Shown here: positions 1 through 11,430 of the stretch, one piece after another | How positions within the stretch are numbered: the stretch's first letter is position 1 | How the letters are laid out: every line of letters starts with the position of its first letter | Source: Mortierella sp. BCC40632 | Taxonomy: Eukaryota > Mortierellomycota > Mortierellomycetes > Mortierellales > Mortierellaceae | Direction of reading: 5' to 3' | Length of the DNA: 64,000 nt | Assembly: GCA_011634665.1 (NCBI GenBank) | Contig: WAEK01000001.1 | Location: forward strand, 1,565,501-1,629,500 | Notes under the pieces: generated by a model | Database searches by the model: none | What the model saw: the letters and a program-made list of their open reading frames with translations, nothing else | What the model was told of the DNA's origin: nothing | Program-made: the position numbers and the translations under genes

Positions 1-2054
1 CCTGAAGGATAAAGAGGAATCGTTTCGGTATAGGGATCAGAACGAAAGTCGAAGGTCGCACTATACTTTTCGCCAAGGATCTCGCATATTGCCCTGATCT
101 CATTCTCGCCAAAATACATCTTGAACATGCAGAGCACCTATTAACGAGAGCGTTTAACATATCAATCCGCGATCGTAACACTAAAGAATCCGTACGTGGA
201 AATGAGGATGATCATTACCTTGGCTCCTTTTTTTTCTTGGATCTTGAACGGGTTACCAGTAACTATCTGTGTCAGTTTATTGACCCCAGGTGCATCAGGA
301 AACCTCGGCGGCTCATCCATGTCTTCATAGGAAACAATGTCTAAAGCGACAAGCTCAAATGGACTTTTCATGCCTTGTTCCCATGTCTTATGTAGGATAA
401 GCTCGCGGGTCACACATTCGTCCACATCAATCTTTTGGCCTCTTCTCACTAACCAGGAGCACTCATCCACTCCTTGAACAGTGTTGTAGTATAGCCGCTT
501 TTTGACTTCTCTATCTTGCGCATCGCAAAGTGGTACAAACCACTCGATACCGTAGCTCCGTCTGGCAATACGTGTCTTCACAGGAGGATTCATCCCAACA
601 TAGACCGCCCCTCGGACAACTGCCAGCTCAGGCCGAGGCGGGGCCCTAACATGATCGACTCGTCCCTTGAATTCTTCTCGTATCCGCTTCTGTAAATACT
701 CGGAAGAACCAAACCCTCCGACCAAAAGGACTGTTTGACATTTCTTGGCCTCATCGAGCTGTCGACGAATTAGGCTCAATATCTCCTTGATTACGGGTTC
801 AAACACCTTGGTCTTCAGATCCTTGGCAGACAAAGATATAAAGCCATCCGAGATGCCAAGTTCATCCATGTTCTCGAGCGTGTCAAAAAAGTTGCTATAA
901 GGGAGCATCATCTTCAAATCCTCATCACCAGTAAACTGAGACTTGATTTCTTTGATAAATACCTCGACCATGAGAGACATAAGATTCGGAGGGATCCGCG
1001 CCATGGCCTCTTCCCCAAACTTTTCTTCAAATAACATTTGAGCATTCCGATCCAGGAAGACTGAGCCACAAGATGCTCCAAGGCCACAGACGATTTCTGA
1101 GAACCGTCGGCCTGAGGCGGTCTTCTCTACTTCATAGGTAATCAAGTCCACGGTCCCACCTCCAGCATCACACACCATGAACCGGTCATTGTGTTCGAGC
1201 TTGAACCGATCACACTGGCGTTCACAATAGGCAGCAGCAGCCTCTGGCTCCGAAACAAGGATAAGACGGTCTGGATGATCATCTTCGTCGATGATCTTGG
1301 CCTTGATCGCAGCTCGTCGCATCAGGTTCTTGGCTCTGTCGGACCACATTGCAGGAACGGTCAAACAAAACCGAAAGTGTTCACGAGTAAAGGTACTGCC
1401 AAATGTTTTCAAGATTTCGGGGGTCACATAGGCTACAAGTCTTTCAAGATAATCTGCGATGGCATTCATCACGGTGACACCTTCTGGAAGAGGCTCGTTC
1501 TTGAGTGTTTCGTCCAACTGGAGTTTGAACTGTCCGAGTAAAAAGTGATTCTTATCCTTGACTAGAGTGAGAGACTTCTCCTTGTTATAGGCGCTCCAAC
1601 CCCAGGCTTCCAACTTGGGCTTGAATGAATTTTTTTGATAGAGACTCAGCGTGGGAACCTTTGGGTAATATCCTTTCTGCTCTGGCCTAGGAAGCATACC
1701 ATACACAGAGCATGTGTGGGTTACTTGAGAGCTCGTTTTCTGTGGGCGAGAGGTTTATATTCTTCTTCTTCTTCTTTGTCAAGGGGAGTTTACCAATACG
1801 AGATCGGCTCAATGTTGGTATCATCCTTTTGGTACGCAAAGGCACATCCTCTTCAAGCAGTATCCAGAAAAAAAAAAAAAAAAAAAAGCAACTTTGTTAG
1901 ATAAAAAAAAAAAAGATCCCTTGAGGTAGTGATAGTTTCACAAAGCGAAGCCCAAGTGGGAGAAGGTTTATTACGAGTATGTGGTTCCAAAATCAATGCC
2001 GACCACGACCAAGAACTGAGAAGGGTCGAAGGGTTTGTGCTCCTTGATCTGCAT
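1..2054 (-). CDS. HSPA12-like Hsp70, array copy 1 (cut by window edge)
   Basis: Divergent Hsp70 of the HSPA12 type, probably a cytosolic ATP-binding protein; its client is unknown. Exons on the minus strand are 2054-1975, 1850-1794, 1686-219 and 137-<1. Exon 1 (80 nt) ends inside the phosphate-1 loop GIDFGTTYS; exon 2 (57 nt) ends in a split Trp codon; exon 3 resumes with PEQKGYYPKV. The phosphate-2 motif DAGGGTVDL and the adenosine motif VLLVGGFGSSEYL are intact. Unlike copies 2-6, exon 4 has no stop after 35 codons: a TAT codon at 32-30 stands where the others stop, and the frame stays open to the window edge. This copy is clearly more diverged than copies 2-5 and lacks a recognisable copy of the shared upstream block. 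Family and exon structure are confident; the C-terminus is not visible. Confidence 0.85.
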
Positions 2055-3045
2055 AGAGGAGAAAAGTAGAGTGTGTTGAGCCGGTTTGGAAAATAGAAAA
2101 GTGAAATGAAGAGAAGCGGATGAGCATGAGAAAACCTTCCTCCTCCACTTTACTCTATTTTGACACTAGTCAAAAGATGGATTATCAATGAGTGCACAGT
2201 TTATTAGATCCATTTTTTCTTTCTTTCTCCTTACAGTCCTACTGGCTCTGTCATTTCCTTACAACAGCACCATCACAGTACTTTTTTTTTTTTTTTTTTT
2301 TTTTGCCAAGATTTCAGCGCCCTATTAAAGCCTTGTGTTCTTTGGGCCAAGTCTTGGCAGTCTTAAAGGTGTGCATGCATCTCCCCTCCCTCACCACCGA
2401 GAAGACGGCCCCAATGTCAAGAAAGGGTCCATGAATTAGAAGAGGCGAACGCAGCGGGACGTGAAGTGTGCAGCAAAAGACCCATGGAACCACTACATGA
2501 GAAAGCAGGGAAATCAGCCAAGGTAGCCTCCTCAGGGAGAAGCATCAAGGAGGGTGCGACGAAAATAGGTTGCGGCGTGACGAGGTCTAGTCGTATCATC
2601 AGTGGAATCGGGTGAGGGACAAAGTAGGACTAGCTACACTACACTCGTCTCACGAGTAATCTCGAATGGCTTGAGGCAAAAAACAAATGATTGTCCCTCA
2701 ATAGCCGTGGTCAAAGTATGGGACTGCAGATTAGTACCCTGATTGAAAAACTAGTACTTATTTGAGTATGCGATCGGCTTCCATTCACCGAGTGACTTTT
2801 CTCTTCCAAGTCTGAAGAAAACTGTTTTTCTCGGAGAGAGTGAGGGGAAGGAGGAGGCCAGTCGCGCACTTTCACAGATCAAGCTCATATTATATCAGTA
2901 ATGACTCTGCGTTTCATTAAAAGCCTACAAGGAGATGACTATAGAGTGAAGGTTTAGGAAAAAAAATAAATAAATAAAATAAAAAAAAACCAGTCCTTCT
3001 AAGCTGATATAAGAACCTTGTTAGCTTACTTCTGATCCCCTTCGT
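2055..3045. other. Spacer between array copies 1 and 2
   Basis: No supportable gene. It contains the upstream region of copy 1, a run of 23 T at 2282-2304 and A-rich DNA near 2960-2990. Small open frames here have no splice-site support or recognisable motif. Confidence 0.6.
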
Positions 3046-3162
3046 TCAAAAATCAGAAAGAAACTCGAGTCTCGCACTGTATTCCTTGCCACGGATCTGA
3101 CATACAGCTTTGAGTTCACTCTCTCCAAAATAGAATTTGACCGTGTTGATTGCCTGTTAATC

Positions 3163-3201
<39 letters not shown>

Positions 3202-5105
3202 GAAGGTGTCAGTTCACTGTCGAGAGCAATGAGCTGTACACAAAATGTAAAGGATGAAAGACATTACAGTGGTTCCGTATTTCTCTTGATCTGAAAATGG
3301 GTTCTCCCTGCGGATATGGGCCAGTTTCCTAACCTTGGGCATGTCCGTAAACTCTGGTGGCTCCGCCAGGCCCTCATAACAAAAAATGGTTGTGTGGAAT
3401 TCTTCAATAGGACACTTTTCGCCTTGTTTCCATGATTTCGTCTGTTCAAAGTCATGGACTACACATTCGTTTATGTCAATCTTTTGGCCTCTCGTGACAA
3501 ACCACAGACAAGACCCCATGACCACTGGACCATGAGGAGTAAGGCACACTCGTTTCCTGACTTCGCTGCATTGTTCAAAGAAGTATGGTCTCACACACCC
3601 AATGCCATAACTTCGTCGGGCTATACGTGTCTTCACAGGAGGACTCATCCCTACATAGACCGCTCCTCGGACAACCGCCAACTCAGGTCGAGGTGGAACT
3701 CCAACATAGTCGACTCGGCCCTTGAACTCATCTCGGATCCGCTTCTGTAAGTACTTAGACGTGCCAAATCCTCCTACTAATAGAATAGTTGAACATTCCT
3801 TGGCATCATCGAGCTGTTGTCGAATCAACTTGAGGATATCCTTGATCACAGGCTCAAACACTTTGTTCTTGAGATCCTTAGCAGAGAGTGTCATCAGACC
3901 GTCCGAGATGCCTATCTCATCCGCGTTATCGAGCGTGTCAAAGAAGCCACTACAAGGAAGCATCATTGTCAGGTCCTCCTCACCATTGAACAGAGGTTTG
4001 ATCTCTTCAACAAAACGCTCAACCATGGATGGTATGAGATTTGGAGGGATTCGAGCCATGGCCTTCTTCCCAATCTTCTCCTCAAATAGCTTTTGAGCAT
4101 TCCGATCCAAGAAGATTGAGCCACACGATGCTCCAAGACCAGGAACAACCTCAGAGAGTTTACGTCCTGAGGTGGTCTTCTCCACTTCGTAGGTAATCAG
4201 ATCCACAGTTCCACCACCGGCATCACAGACCATAAACCGATCCTTGTCGTCAAGTTTGAACCGGTCACATTTACGTTCACAGTAAGCAGCAGCAGCCTCT
4301 GGCTCCGAGACGAGGATGAGTCGATTTGGATGGTCATTCTCATTGACTATCTTGGCCTTGATTGCAGCTTGTCGCATCAAATTCTTGGCCTTGTCGGACC
4401 ACATTGCAGGAACTGTCAGACAAAACCGGAAATGGTCGGATGTGTGGGTCTTGCCAAAGGTTTTCAGGACCTCAGGAGTTGCGTAGGTTACTAGTTCTTT
4501 GAGATAATCAGCAATGGCGTCGAGGGCGGTAATGCCTCCTTCGAGAGGTTTGTTCCTGAGTGTCTCATCCAAATTGAGTTTGAACTGACTGAGCATAAAG
4601 TGGCTCTTATCCTTGACTACAGCAGGGGACTTGGCCTTGATGGAAGCGTTCCAACCCCAAGTGACAAACTCGGGTTTGGGTTTGCTATTTTCGTAGAGGC
4701 TCATTGTCGGGACCTTTGGATAGATACTCTTTTGCATTGGCCTATAGTTCATTTAACGGATGCGTGAGAAATTTTTGAAAGAACCTTCTTGATTCTTTTC
4801 TTTTTCGACAATGATTTACCATCTTGAGACTGGCTCGATCTCAGTATCATCTTTATGAAAGGCAAAGGCGCATCCTCTACAAATGGGTTTCAGAGGAAAG
4901 AGAAGAGTAAGAAAGAGAAATAAAGGAGGATTTGAAGTCCAGAGGTGACCTGTTGAACCGAAAGCTCTAGAAAGTACGGAGATTGTGGTCTCTGAATGAA
5001 TCAAATGGATAAAAGGAGTCATTACGAATAGGTAGTTCCAAAGTCGATACCAACTATGATTGGGTACCGAGATGGGTCAAAGGTTCCGTATTCTCCAGGA
5101 CGCAT
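3046..5105 (-). CDS. HSPA12-like Hsp70, array copy 2
   Basis: Complete copy encoding 572 residues. Minus-strand exons are 5105-5026, 4876-4820, 4741-3268 and 3153-3046. The start is the ATG giving MRPGEYGTFDPS, chosen because exon 1 then has exactly 80 nt, as in every copy. Phosphate-1 GIDFGTTYS lies at about residues 19-27, phosphate-2 DAGGGTVDL at about 219-227, and adenosine LLVGGFGTS at about 366-374. The last exon ends LEFLSDF. There is no canonical Hsp70 substrate-binding domain or EEVD tail, as expected for HSPA12 proteins. From about 3613 to 4640 the DNA is almost identical to copy 3, while the C-terminal coding part (3268-3612) differs strongly, suggesting gene conversion. Function in the fungus is unknown. 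Confidence 0.9.
3167..3199. repeat. (AG)n microsatellite in intron 3 of copy 2
   Basis: Uninterrupted AG dinucleotide run inside the last intron of array copy 2. Confidence 0.9.
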
Positions 5106-5560
5106 AGTATGAAGTGGATGAACTGAGTAGTTGAGACCGAGAAGAGAGTATGAGGGACGAGGGAGAGAAAAAGAGAGGATTGAAATTGAGCCTGAGAAAA
5201 AAAAAGAAAGAAAGAAAAAAGGAAGGAAGGAAGGAGGGGAGGAAGGAAGAGGTGAGATGAGAATCGATGTGCGGCAAAGCAGACTCGGTAGTACGGGGGC
5301 AAGGGCAAAGGAAAGGGAAAAAGGAAATAGATAAAAAGAATGCACATGCAGTACCCTCGGAGCTTTTCGCAAGTGGAAACAAGACTAGAGAACACAGCGT
5401 AAACAAGGGGTGCATCAAAAACAAGACACAGCGTCAGCTGAACAAAAAAAATCAATATTATCCAATGACTCCTTCACGACACAGACGACCTGTTTGCCAT
5501 CGCATTCAGGGCGACAATGCTGAATTTTTTTTTTCTTTTAGGACATCGCAACTCCTTCGT
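5106..5560 (-). promoter_or_regulatory. Upstream region of copy 2, duplicated in the array
   Basis: On the plus strand this reads as a purine-rich leader (GGAAGG and AAAGAAAG tracts, 5195-5250). The stretch 5127-5205 is shared with 9139-9220 upstream of copy 3 and partly with 16402-16488 upstream of copy 5. The core block at 5269-5284 reads CTTTGCCGCACA on the minus strand, about 165 nt before the start codon. I infer promoter or 5'-UTR function from position and conservation only. Confidence 0.5.
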
Positions 5561-5913
5561 TAACTTCATCCTAGCTCCAGTCCAATTATGGAGCTGACAA
5601 AATAGCTCCTAACGGCCATTTTCGCTTGATTTCATCTCCCAGTAGCAAACTATTGGAGAGTTCTCGATTAAAGTCATTAATTGAATCATGACTAGTGTGA
5701 GAGTCCTGGAGGACCTCTTTGGCCAGAGAGCCACCGAAGGGTCGTTTGGTCTTACCTTGATTTACAGTAAATCTGAATGAGTAAATACAATCGGAAGAGT
5801 GGCAGCGAACTATACAACTAGTAATTGAGCGCCAGACGGTGGGGGAACGAATAATACATATGCTATCTCGAAGTTTACTCTGCTCAACTTATGCCAGCTG
5901 CCATTTTCAACGA

Positions 5914-6767
5914 CTAACAGCAACTTTGAAGCCATGCGGTTTGCTCCATTGTTGGCACTTTCTCCATTTCTGACTCGAAGATACTAAACCTATAACCAGC
6001 AAAAGGTACCCAGCGCTTGTTCTCAGGTTTACCGTGTCTCCTTAGCTCTATGTCAGCCAGTCCTTTGCCCTGGCCGCAGATTCTCTGATTTGGAAAGCAC
6101 TCTTTTGCTAAGTACCCTTTAAGATCTTTGCCAGAAAGTACCATCCTTGGCAGAGTATCTATTGTTAAACTGAGGTAGCTGGAGACTGGTAATCTGATGT
6201 CACCGCTTCGATGAAGCTCGCTTGGGTAGGACATTTGCTCACAAGCACCTAGGACAAAAATTGAGGACTGATGATCAGTAATATGAGTCAATTGGCCGAA
6301 ACCTTCTAGATGCCAACTGGGACGACTCATTCTTGGAGAATCACCGATATGCTTGTCTTCGATGAAAGTCAATACAAGGTGAACCCTTAGTTCGTAAGGA
6401 GAAAAAATCTTAAAATCGATTGTTGGGCTATCATGAATGTTATTACAGCTTAGAAAGGGTGAGGCCTGGGTACCGCCGAATCTGGAGTTTATAAAACTCA
6501 GGTCAGAAAGTTGCGGAAGAAATATCGCAGACTAGATTTTAGTTAATGAAGCGCAGGCAAATGCACTCAAAGACCTTTTCAGCCATAGTAGAATTGAATT
6601 AGCTCCTCTACCAAAATGATGAATGGATGGTGGCTCATGGATTCAAAACTCAAAGGTGCTATCTCAAAAGACCTGCGAAAAAGTACCTCCGGATCACTAT
6701 TGTCCGTAGTCTTCTTTAGCCATTTGGGCGGGGGGTTAGGGCGGAGGCTTCGTACGAAAAATTTGAG
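5914..6767 (-). pseudogene. Unidentified two-exon coding remnant between copies 2 and 3
   Basis: Not a recognised family. On the minus strand an open frame runs from 6531 to the stop at 5914 (205 codons) and has protein-like composition, for example IDTLPRMVLSGKDLKGYL and KRWVPFAGYRFSIFESEMEK. It is preceded by an acceptor-like CTAG with an ACTAA branch-like sequence, and an 80-nt intron (6611-6532) with a GTAGAG donor joins it in frame to a second open block at 6767-6612 (PKWLKKTTDNSDPEVLFRRS). A TGA at 6770-6768 closes that block, and I found no start codon or clean upstream exon. It may be the 3' part of a decayed gene or of a mobile-element protein, or a real gene with further small exons. 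It sits on the same strand as the Hsp70 array but shares no sequence with it. Confidence 0.4.
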
Positions 6768-7092
6768 TCAGTCACAAGACAGCCTTACTTGCAAGATGAC
6801 ATCTCAAGGCACTCAACCACTCACAAACACATGAACACTCAATCCCCATTGCCCAGCCGCGACCAGATATTCTTGGCCACACTTTGAAGCACCTTGCGTG
6901 GTAGTATTCATCGCTGTTCTACTGCGAGATACCTGGGCGATATGCCACAGTTTTGGTGTTTACTCATGAGGTTAGTAGATACAGAAGACCTATGGTGAAG
7001 CTAGAGTGGTAGCTCCAATAAAAACATAGAGACTGGCTTTAATTTCATTCTTCTTTTAATAGACTTCAGATAATGAGAGATTCCAGCTTGAC
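6768..7092. other. Spacer downstream of copy 3
   Basis: No further gene seen. If the remnant at 5914-6767 is a real gene, its missing 5' exons would have to lie here. Confidence 0.4.
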
Positions 7093-9119
7093 TCAAATAT
7101 CAGAACAGAACTCGAGAGTCGTGCTACACTCCTTGCCACGGACCTCACTGATGACCTTAATCTCATTCTCTCCAAAGAACATTTTGACTATGTTTTCCAC
7201 CTATTTGTGTGTGCAATAGTTTAACATGTTAATACCAACAACAAACAACTCGTCATCTGTAACTGTAAAGGAAGAGAGACATTACCCTGGTTCCGAGTTT
7301 ATCCTGGGCTGTGAACGGATTGTCTTCTCGGAAATGTGCCATCTCATAAACCCCAGGCATGTCTATGAACTCGGGCGGTTCTCCAAGACCATCGTATGCG
7401 TAAATTTCTGTTAGAATATCTGGGGGCGGAAAAACTTGCAACTGTTTTGTCAAACCAAACCGGTAGGTTACACATTCATTCACGTCAATCTTTTGACCTC
7501 TCTTGACGAACCACATGCAGTAGCCGTCTATCATCGGACCTCTGGGTGAAAGGTAAAGACGCTTCATGACCTCTTCGCTTTGTTCAAAGAGGTATGGAGT
7601 TGAACATCTAACACCGTAGCTTCGTCGGGCTATACGTGTCTTCACAGGAGGATTCATCCCAACATAGACCGCTCCTCGGACAACCGCCAACTCAGGTCGA
7701 GGTGGAACTCCAACATAGTCGACTCGGCCCTTGAACTCATCTCGGATCCTCTTCTGTAAATACTCGGATGTACCAAATCCTCCTACTAATAGAATAGTTG
7801 GACATTCCTTAGCATCATCGAGCTGTTGTCGAATCAACTTGAGAATGTCCTTGATCACAGGCTCAAACACTTTGCTCTTCAGATCCTTGGCAGAAAGTGT
7901 CATCAGACCGTCCGAGATGCCTATCTCATCTGCGTTATCGAGCGTGTCAAAGAAGCCACTACAAGGAAGCATCATTGTCAGGTCCTCCTCACCATTGAAC
8001 AGAGGTTTGATCTCTTCAACAAAACGCTCAACCATGGATGGTATGAGACTTGGAGGGATTCGAGCCATGGCCTTCTTCCCAATCTTCTCCTCAAATAGCT
8101 TTTGAGCATTCCGATCCAAGAAGATTGAGCCACACGATGCTCCAAGACCAGGAACAACCTCAGAGAGTTTACGTCCTGAGGTGGTCTTCTCCACTTCGTA
8201 GGTAATCAGATCCACAGTTCCACCACCGGCATCACAGACCATGAACCGGTCCTTGTGCTCGAGTTTGAATCGCTCACATTTACGTTCACAGTAAGCAGCA
8301 GCAGCCTCTGGCTCTGTGACAAGGATAAGTCGATCTGGGTGATCATTCTCATTGACTATCTTGGCCTTGATTGCAGCTTGTCGCATCAAATTCTTGGCCT
8401 TGTCGGACCACATTGCAGGAACTGTCAGACAAAACCGGAAGTGTTCCCGTGTGAAAGTTCTCCCAAAGGTTTTCAGGATCTCAGGAGTTGCATAGGTTAC
8501 TAGTTCTTTGAGATAATCAGCAATGGCGTCGAGGGCGGTAATGCCTCCTTCGAGAGGTTTGTTCCTGAGTGTCTCATCCAAATTGAGTTTGAACTGACTG
8601 AGCATAAAGTGGCTCTTATCCTTGACTACAGCAGGGGACCTGGCTTTGATGGAAGCGTTCCAACCCCAGGCGGTAAACTTGGGTTTGGGCTTGCTCTTTT
8701 CGTAGAGACTCAATGTCGGAACCTTTGGGTAATCGCTTTTCTGCATTGGCCTATAGTTCATGAATTGGATGCGTGAGAATTTTTTGAAAGAGTCTTCACT
8801 CGTTCCCTTTTTTCTTTTTCGACAAGGGTTTACCATATTGAGACTGGCTCGATTTCAGAATCATCTTTATGAAAAGCGGATGCGCATCCTCTACCAGCAA
8901 GACCAAAGGTAAAAAGAACATAGAAAGTTAGGAAGTCTAGAAGTGACTTTTGGATAGGGGACTCCGAGAGAGTCAGTGCTTACTCTAGGATGATCAAGAG
9001 TGTTTTATAGATAATCGGAGAGAGAGACTATCTTATTACGAATAGGTAGTTCCAAAGTCAATGCCAACCACGACTGGGTATTGGGACGGGTCAAAGTCCT
9101 TGCGTTCGGTTGGACGCAT
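7093..9119 (-). CDS. HSPA12-like Hsp70, array copy 3
   Basis: Complete copy of 569 residues. Minus-strand exons are 9119-9040, 8890-8834, 8750-7286 and 7200-7093. It starts MRPTERKDFDPSQYP and has GIDFGTTYS, DAGGGTVDLITYEVEK and LLVGGFGTSEYL. Exon 3 is 9 nt shorter than in copies 2 and 4-6 because of an in-frame loss in the variable C-terminal part, near FPPPDILTEIY. The last exon ends TTLEFCSDI. The middle of exon 3 is nearly identical to copies 2 and 5, and intron 2 with its flanks (about 8770-8836) matches copy 5 almost base for base, which points to recent duplication or conversion. Confidence 0.9.
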
Positions 9120-9420
9120 AGAGTGAAGGAAACGTGCTGAGTAGTTGGTACTGAGAAGAGAGTATGAGGGATGAGGGTGAGAAAAAGAGAGGATTGAAAT
9201 TGAGCCTGAGAAAAAAAAAAAAAAAAAAAAAAAAAGGAAAAGAGAAGGGATAAGAAGGGATAAGATGAGAACTGATGTGTGGCAAAGCAGAATTGGTGGG
9301 TGGGGCAAGGGCAGAAGAAAAATCAGAGTGCAGTGTCTTCGGAACATTACACAACCACGAATGCTGTGTAAATTAATCAGGGGAGCAGCGTCGACAAAGG
9401 GATGCATAAGCATCATAAAA
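9120..9420 (-). promoter_or_regulatory. Upstream region of copy 3
   Basis: The segment 9139-9220 closely matches the leader of copy 2, followed by an A run. The shared block at 9276-9292 reads TGCTTTGCCACACA on the minus strand, about 157 nt before the start codon. Regulatory role is inferred. Confidence 0.5.
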
Positions 9421-10162
9421 AGCCAGGTGATGATCCCCCCCTCCCTTTCCTCAGTCTGACAGGGAAGACTTGTTCAATACAATCGAGGAGTCAGCCCTTG
9501 TGCTCTTGTCTTTTCAGGATGGTACAGCTTTTCTATCGACTCTATTCCGGTGCCAGTCGAAAGTCGAAGCATCTCTTCATTTAGCTTGGTAGTGAATGAG
9601 TTACCAATTAGAGTGGAGAGAGAAGGTCATTAATTAGTTCTCAACCCTCTACTATCAGAGTCCTTTTTTTTTTTTTTTTTTTTTAGCTGTCAAGAATGAC
9701 CTAGCAGGTTTCCTAGGTATCTGACTTCTCTCAGTAGTGCAAAAGGGTTGCAGGATACTAGGAGGTTCTCATTCAAATGTTAATTGTTGGTTTGTCTGAA
9801 TGTACGAATATCACAATGTCTTTCTTAGCCTCAAGCATGTCTTCAGGTTCACTGACATGGTGTTACGGTATCCAAACATTACACAGTCAGATAGAGTAAT
9901 AATTTCCAGGAATTTTCTTGATTTACAAGCCAACTTTTTGCCTTAGAACGAAAGATCTTGTCCGAGTCCACGCTCGCTTGTCATATTCTAACATGGCAGC
10001 CAGTGTCACCATTATGATAAATCTAAAAGTGCTCGCCATGGCTTCTCGAGTAAGATGGTACAAATTGTCGAGAGTGTTAGTGCTCTCTAACCGGATTGTT
10101 CCATGGGTGCAAAGGCCGTTAATGCCTGCCCTGCCACATAAACTCGCCCCTACTAGAGGAAA

Positions 10163-10219
10163 GAGATTAGGAAAGAGAAAGAGATTAGGAAAGAGAAAGA
10201 GATTAGGAAAGAGAAAGAA
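10163..10219. repeat. 18-bp tandem repeat, about three copies
   Basis: The unit GATTAGGAAAGAGAAAGA is repeated about three times and runs into AAAG and AG simple repeats. Confidence 0.85.
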
Positions 10220-10224
10220 AATAG

Positions 10225-10228
10225 GAAT

Positions 10229-10287
<59 letters not shown>

Positions 10288-10296
10288 GAGAGAGAA
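10225..10296. repeat. (AAAG)n / (AG)n simple repeat
   Basis: AAAG units grade into an AG run with one GGG interruption. Confidence 0.9.
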
Positions 10297-10905
10297 AAGG
10301 GAGGGTGAGAGGGAAACGTCGGAAGGAGAAAGTTCGAGCATTGGCGTAAAGACTTGCCTTCATCCAACTGTGTATATGCCAGCCAATGCATCTGCTGCTT
10401 GATCTATCTCAAGCGGTCATTGAGGATATGGTACTTGAGACAAAAAAGAAAAAGAAAAAGAAAAAGGAAAACTCACACCATACCTTACTTACCTTTCATC
10501 TTGGTGGCGTCGCCTGCCTTACCACTTTGCGCTCTCACTTCAATCTTCCTTTAAGTCAAAGTGAGGCGATTTCCTGGATCACCTGTTCTTCAGAACATCA
10601 CCCCCACACGCCTTTGAAACTTTTAATCTAATAAGCATCGAATTAAGAATCCTCGATTAGAAAACTATAGGATTCTACTAAGGGTAACGATAAAATCAAT
10701 ACACAGTGCTCTCTGTAGTCCAATAGATGCACATTCGCGACCGCTTTGTAGGTATGCTACGCTATTACGACATCCACTCCCCCAGAGCAAGAGTCAACTA
10801 CAGTCAAGTCTAAGTTTCATGAAAATCATATTAAGCGGCGGAGCAAATATTCTAGGCCCTATTTTGAAGGTGCCTGGGGAACTGATCATTCAATTAATTG
10901 TTGAG

Positions 10906-11200
10906 TCAGCTCCCTCTTGAATTTGCTATTCTTACTTTCAAAGCGAAGCGAGTCATTTTCTCCTGGAGCTGCTTAAGCTTGGTCAATGACCAAGAGACTA
11001 ATCCTGGACTATGCATACGAATCTGGCAATCCACTAGTTCAACAAGGGAGCCAAGATAGTCAATGAAGAACCAGGATCTCATTGAGTCTGCAAAAAAAGA
11101 ACAGGGTTGAAACCAGAAAAGTAACGTAACCATTGTGAACAGGTACTGAAGAAAGAGCTGAATGAACAGATCGTCAAGGCTATGTCCAAAAGAGAGGAAT
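10906..11200 (-). other. Possible exon or gene relic in spacer 3-4
   Basis: A minus-strand frame is open from about 11200 to the stop at 10906. It includes MRSWFFIDYLGSLVELVDCQ and SLTKLKQLQEKMTRFALK, which look more protein-like than chance. A strong acceptor-like TTCTTTTTTTGCAG lies just before 11087 and a GTAAGA donor-like site just after 10936, so 11087-10936 could be an internal exon. I could not find phase-compatible partner exons, and the family is not recognised. Confidence 0.22.
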
Positions 11201-11430
11201 GCTTAATGACCTGTTGTATATTCTCTCATTTGCTTCGGTAGATATCACTCAAAGAGGCTCATTAGATAACAGATATCAACTCTCCTCCCTCCAGGTTCAT
11301 AAAAATGATCTAACACTGAGAGGAGCCTTTTTTTTTGGGGGTCCTGACTAATCAATTCTGTTAAAAAGTTTCGACTAAACGCCAAGAGCAGCTGTCTTTC
11401 GAAAATCCTTACGGCGACATCCATTATCGT

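Larger units (their letters stand above)
9421..10905. other. Spacer between copies 3 and 4, rich in simple repeats
   Basis: No supportable gene. It holds a T run near 9663-9684, an 18-bp tandem repeat and a long AG tract (both listed separately). Open frames through the purine tracts are composition artefacts. Confidence 0.6.

Noticed and set aside
3722..4096. Plus-strand open frames of 90-124 codons opposite the HSPA12 cores (also 7731-8105, 15007-15240, 18453-18827)
   Set aside because: They recur because the opposite strand is conserved coding sequence; they have no splice signals or family of their own.
5340..5385. Candidate heat-shock element upstream of array copy 2
   Set aside because: GAA/TTC units are present, but not in the regular five-base alternating spacing required.
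9918..10391. Long frames on both strands rich in Arg/Lys or Ser/Leu
   Set aside because: Generated by the AG/AAAG simple repeats.
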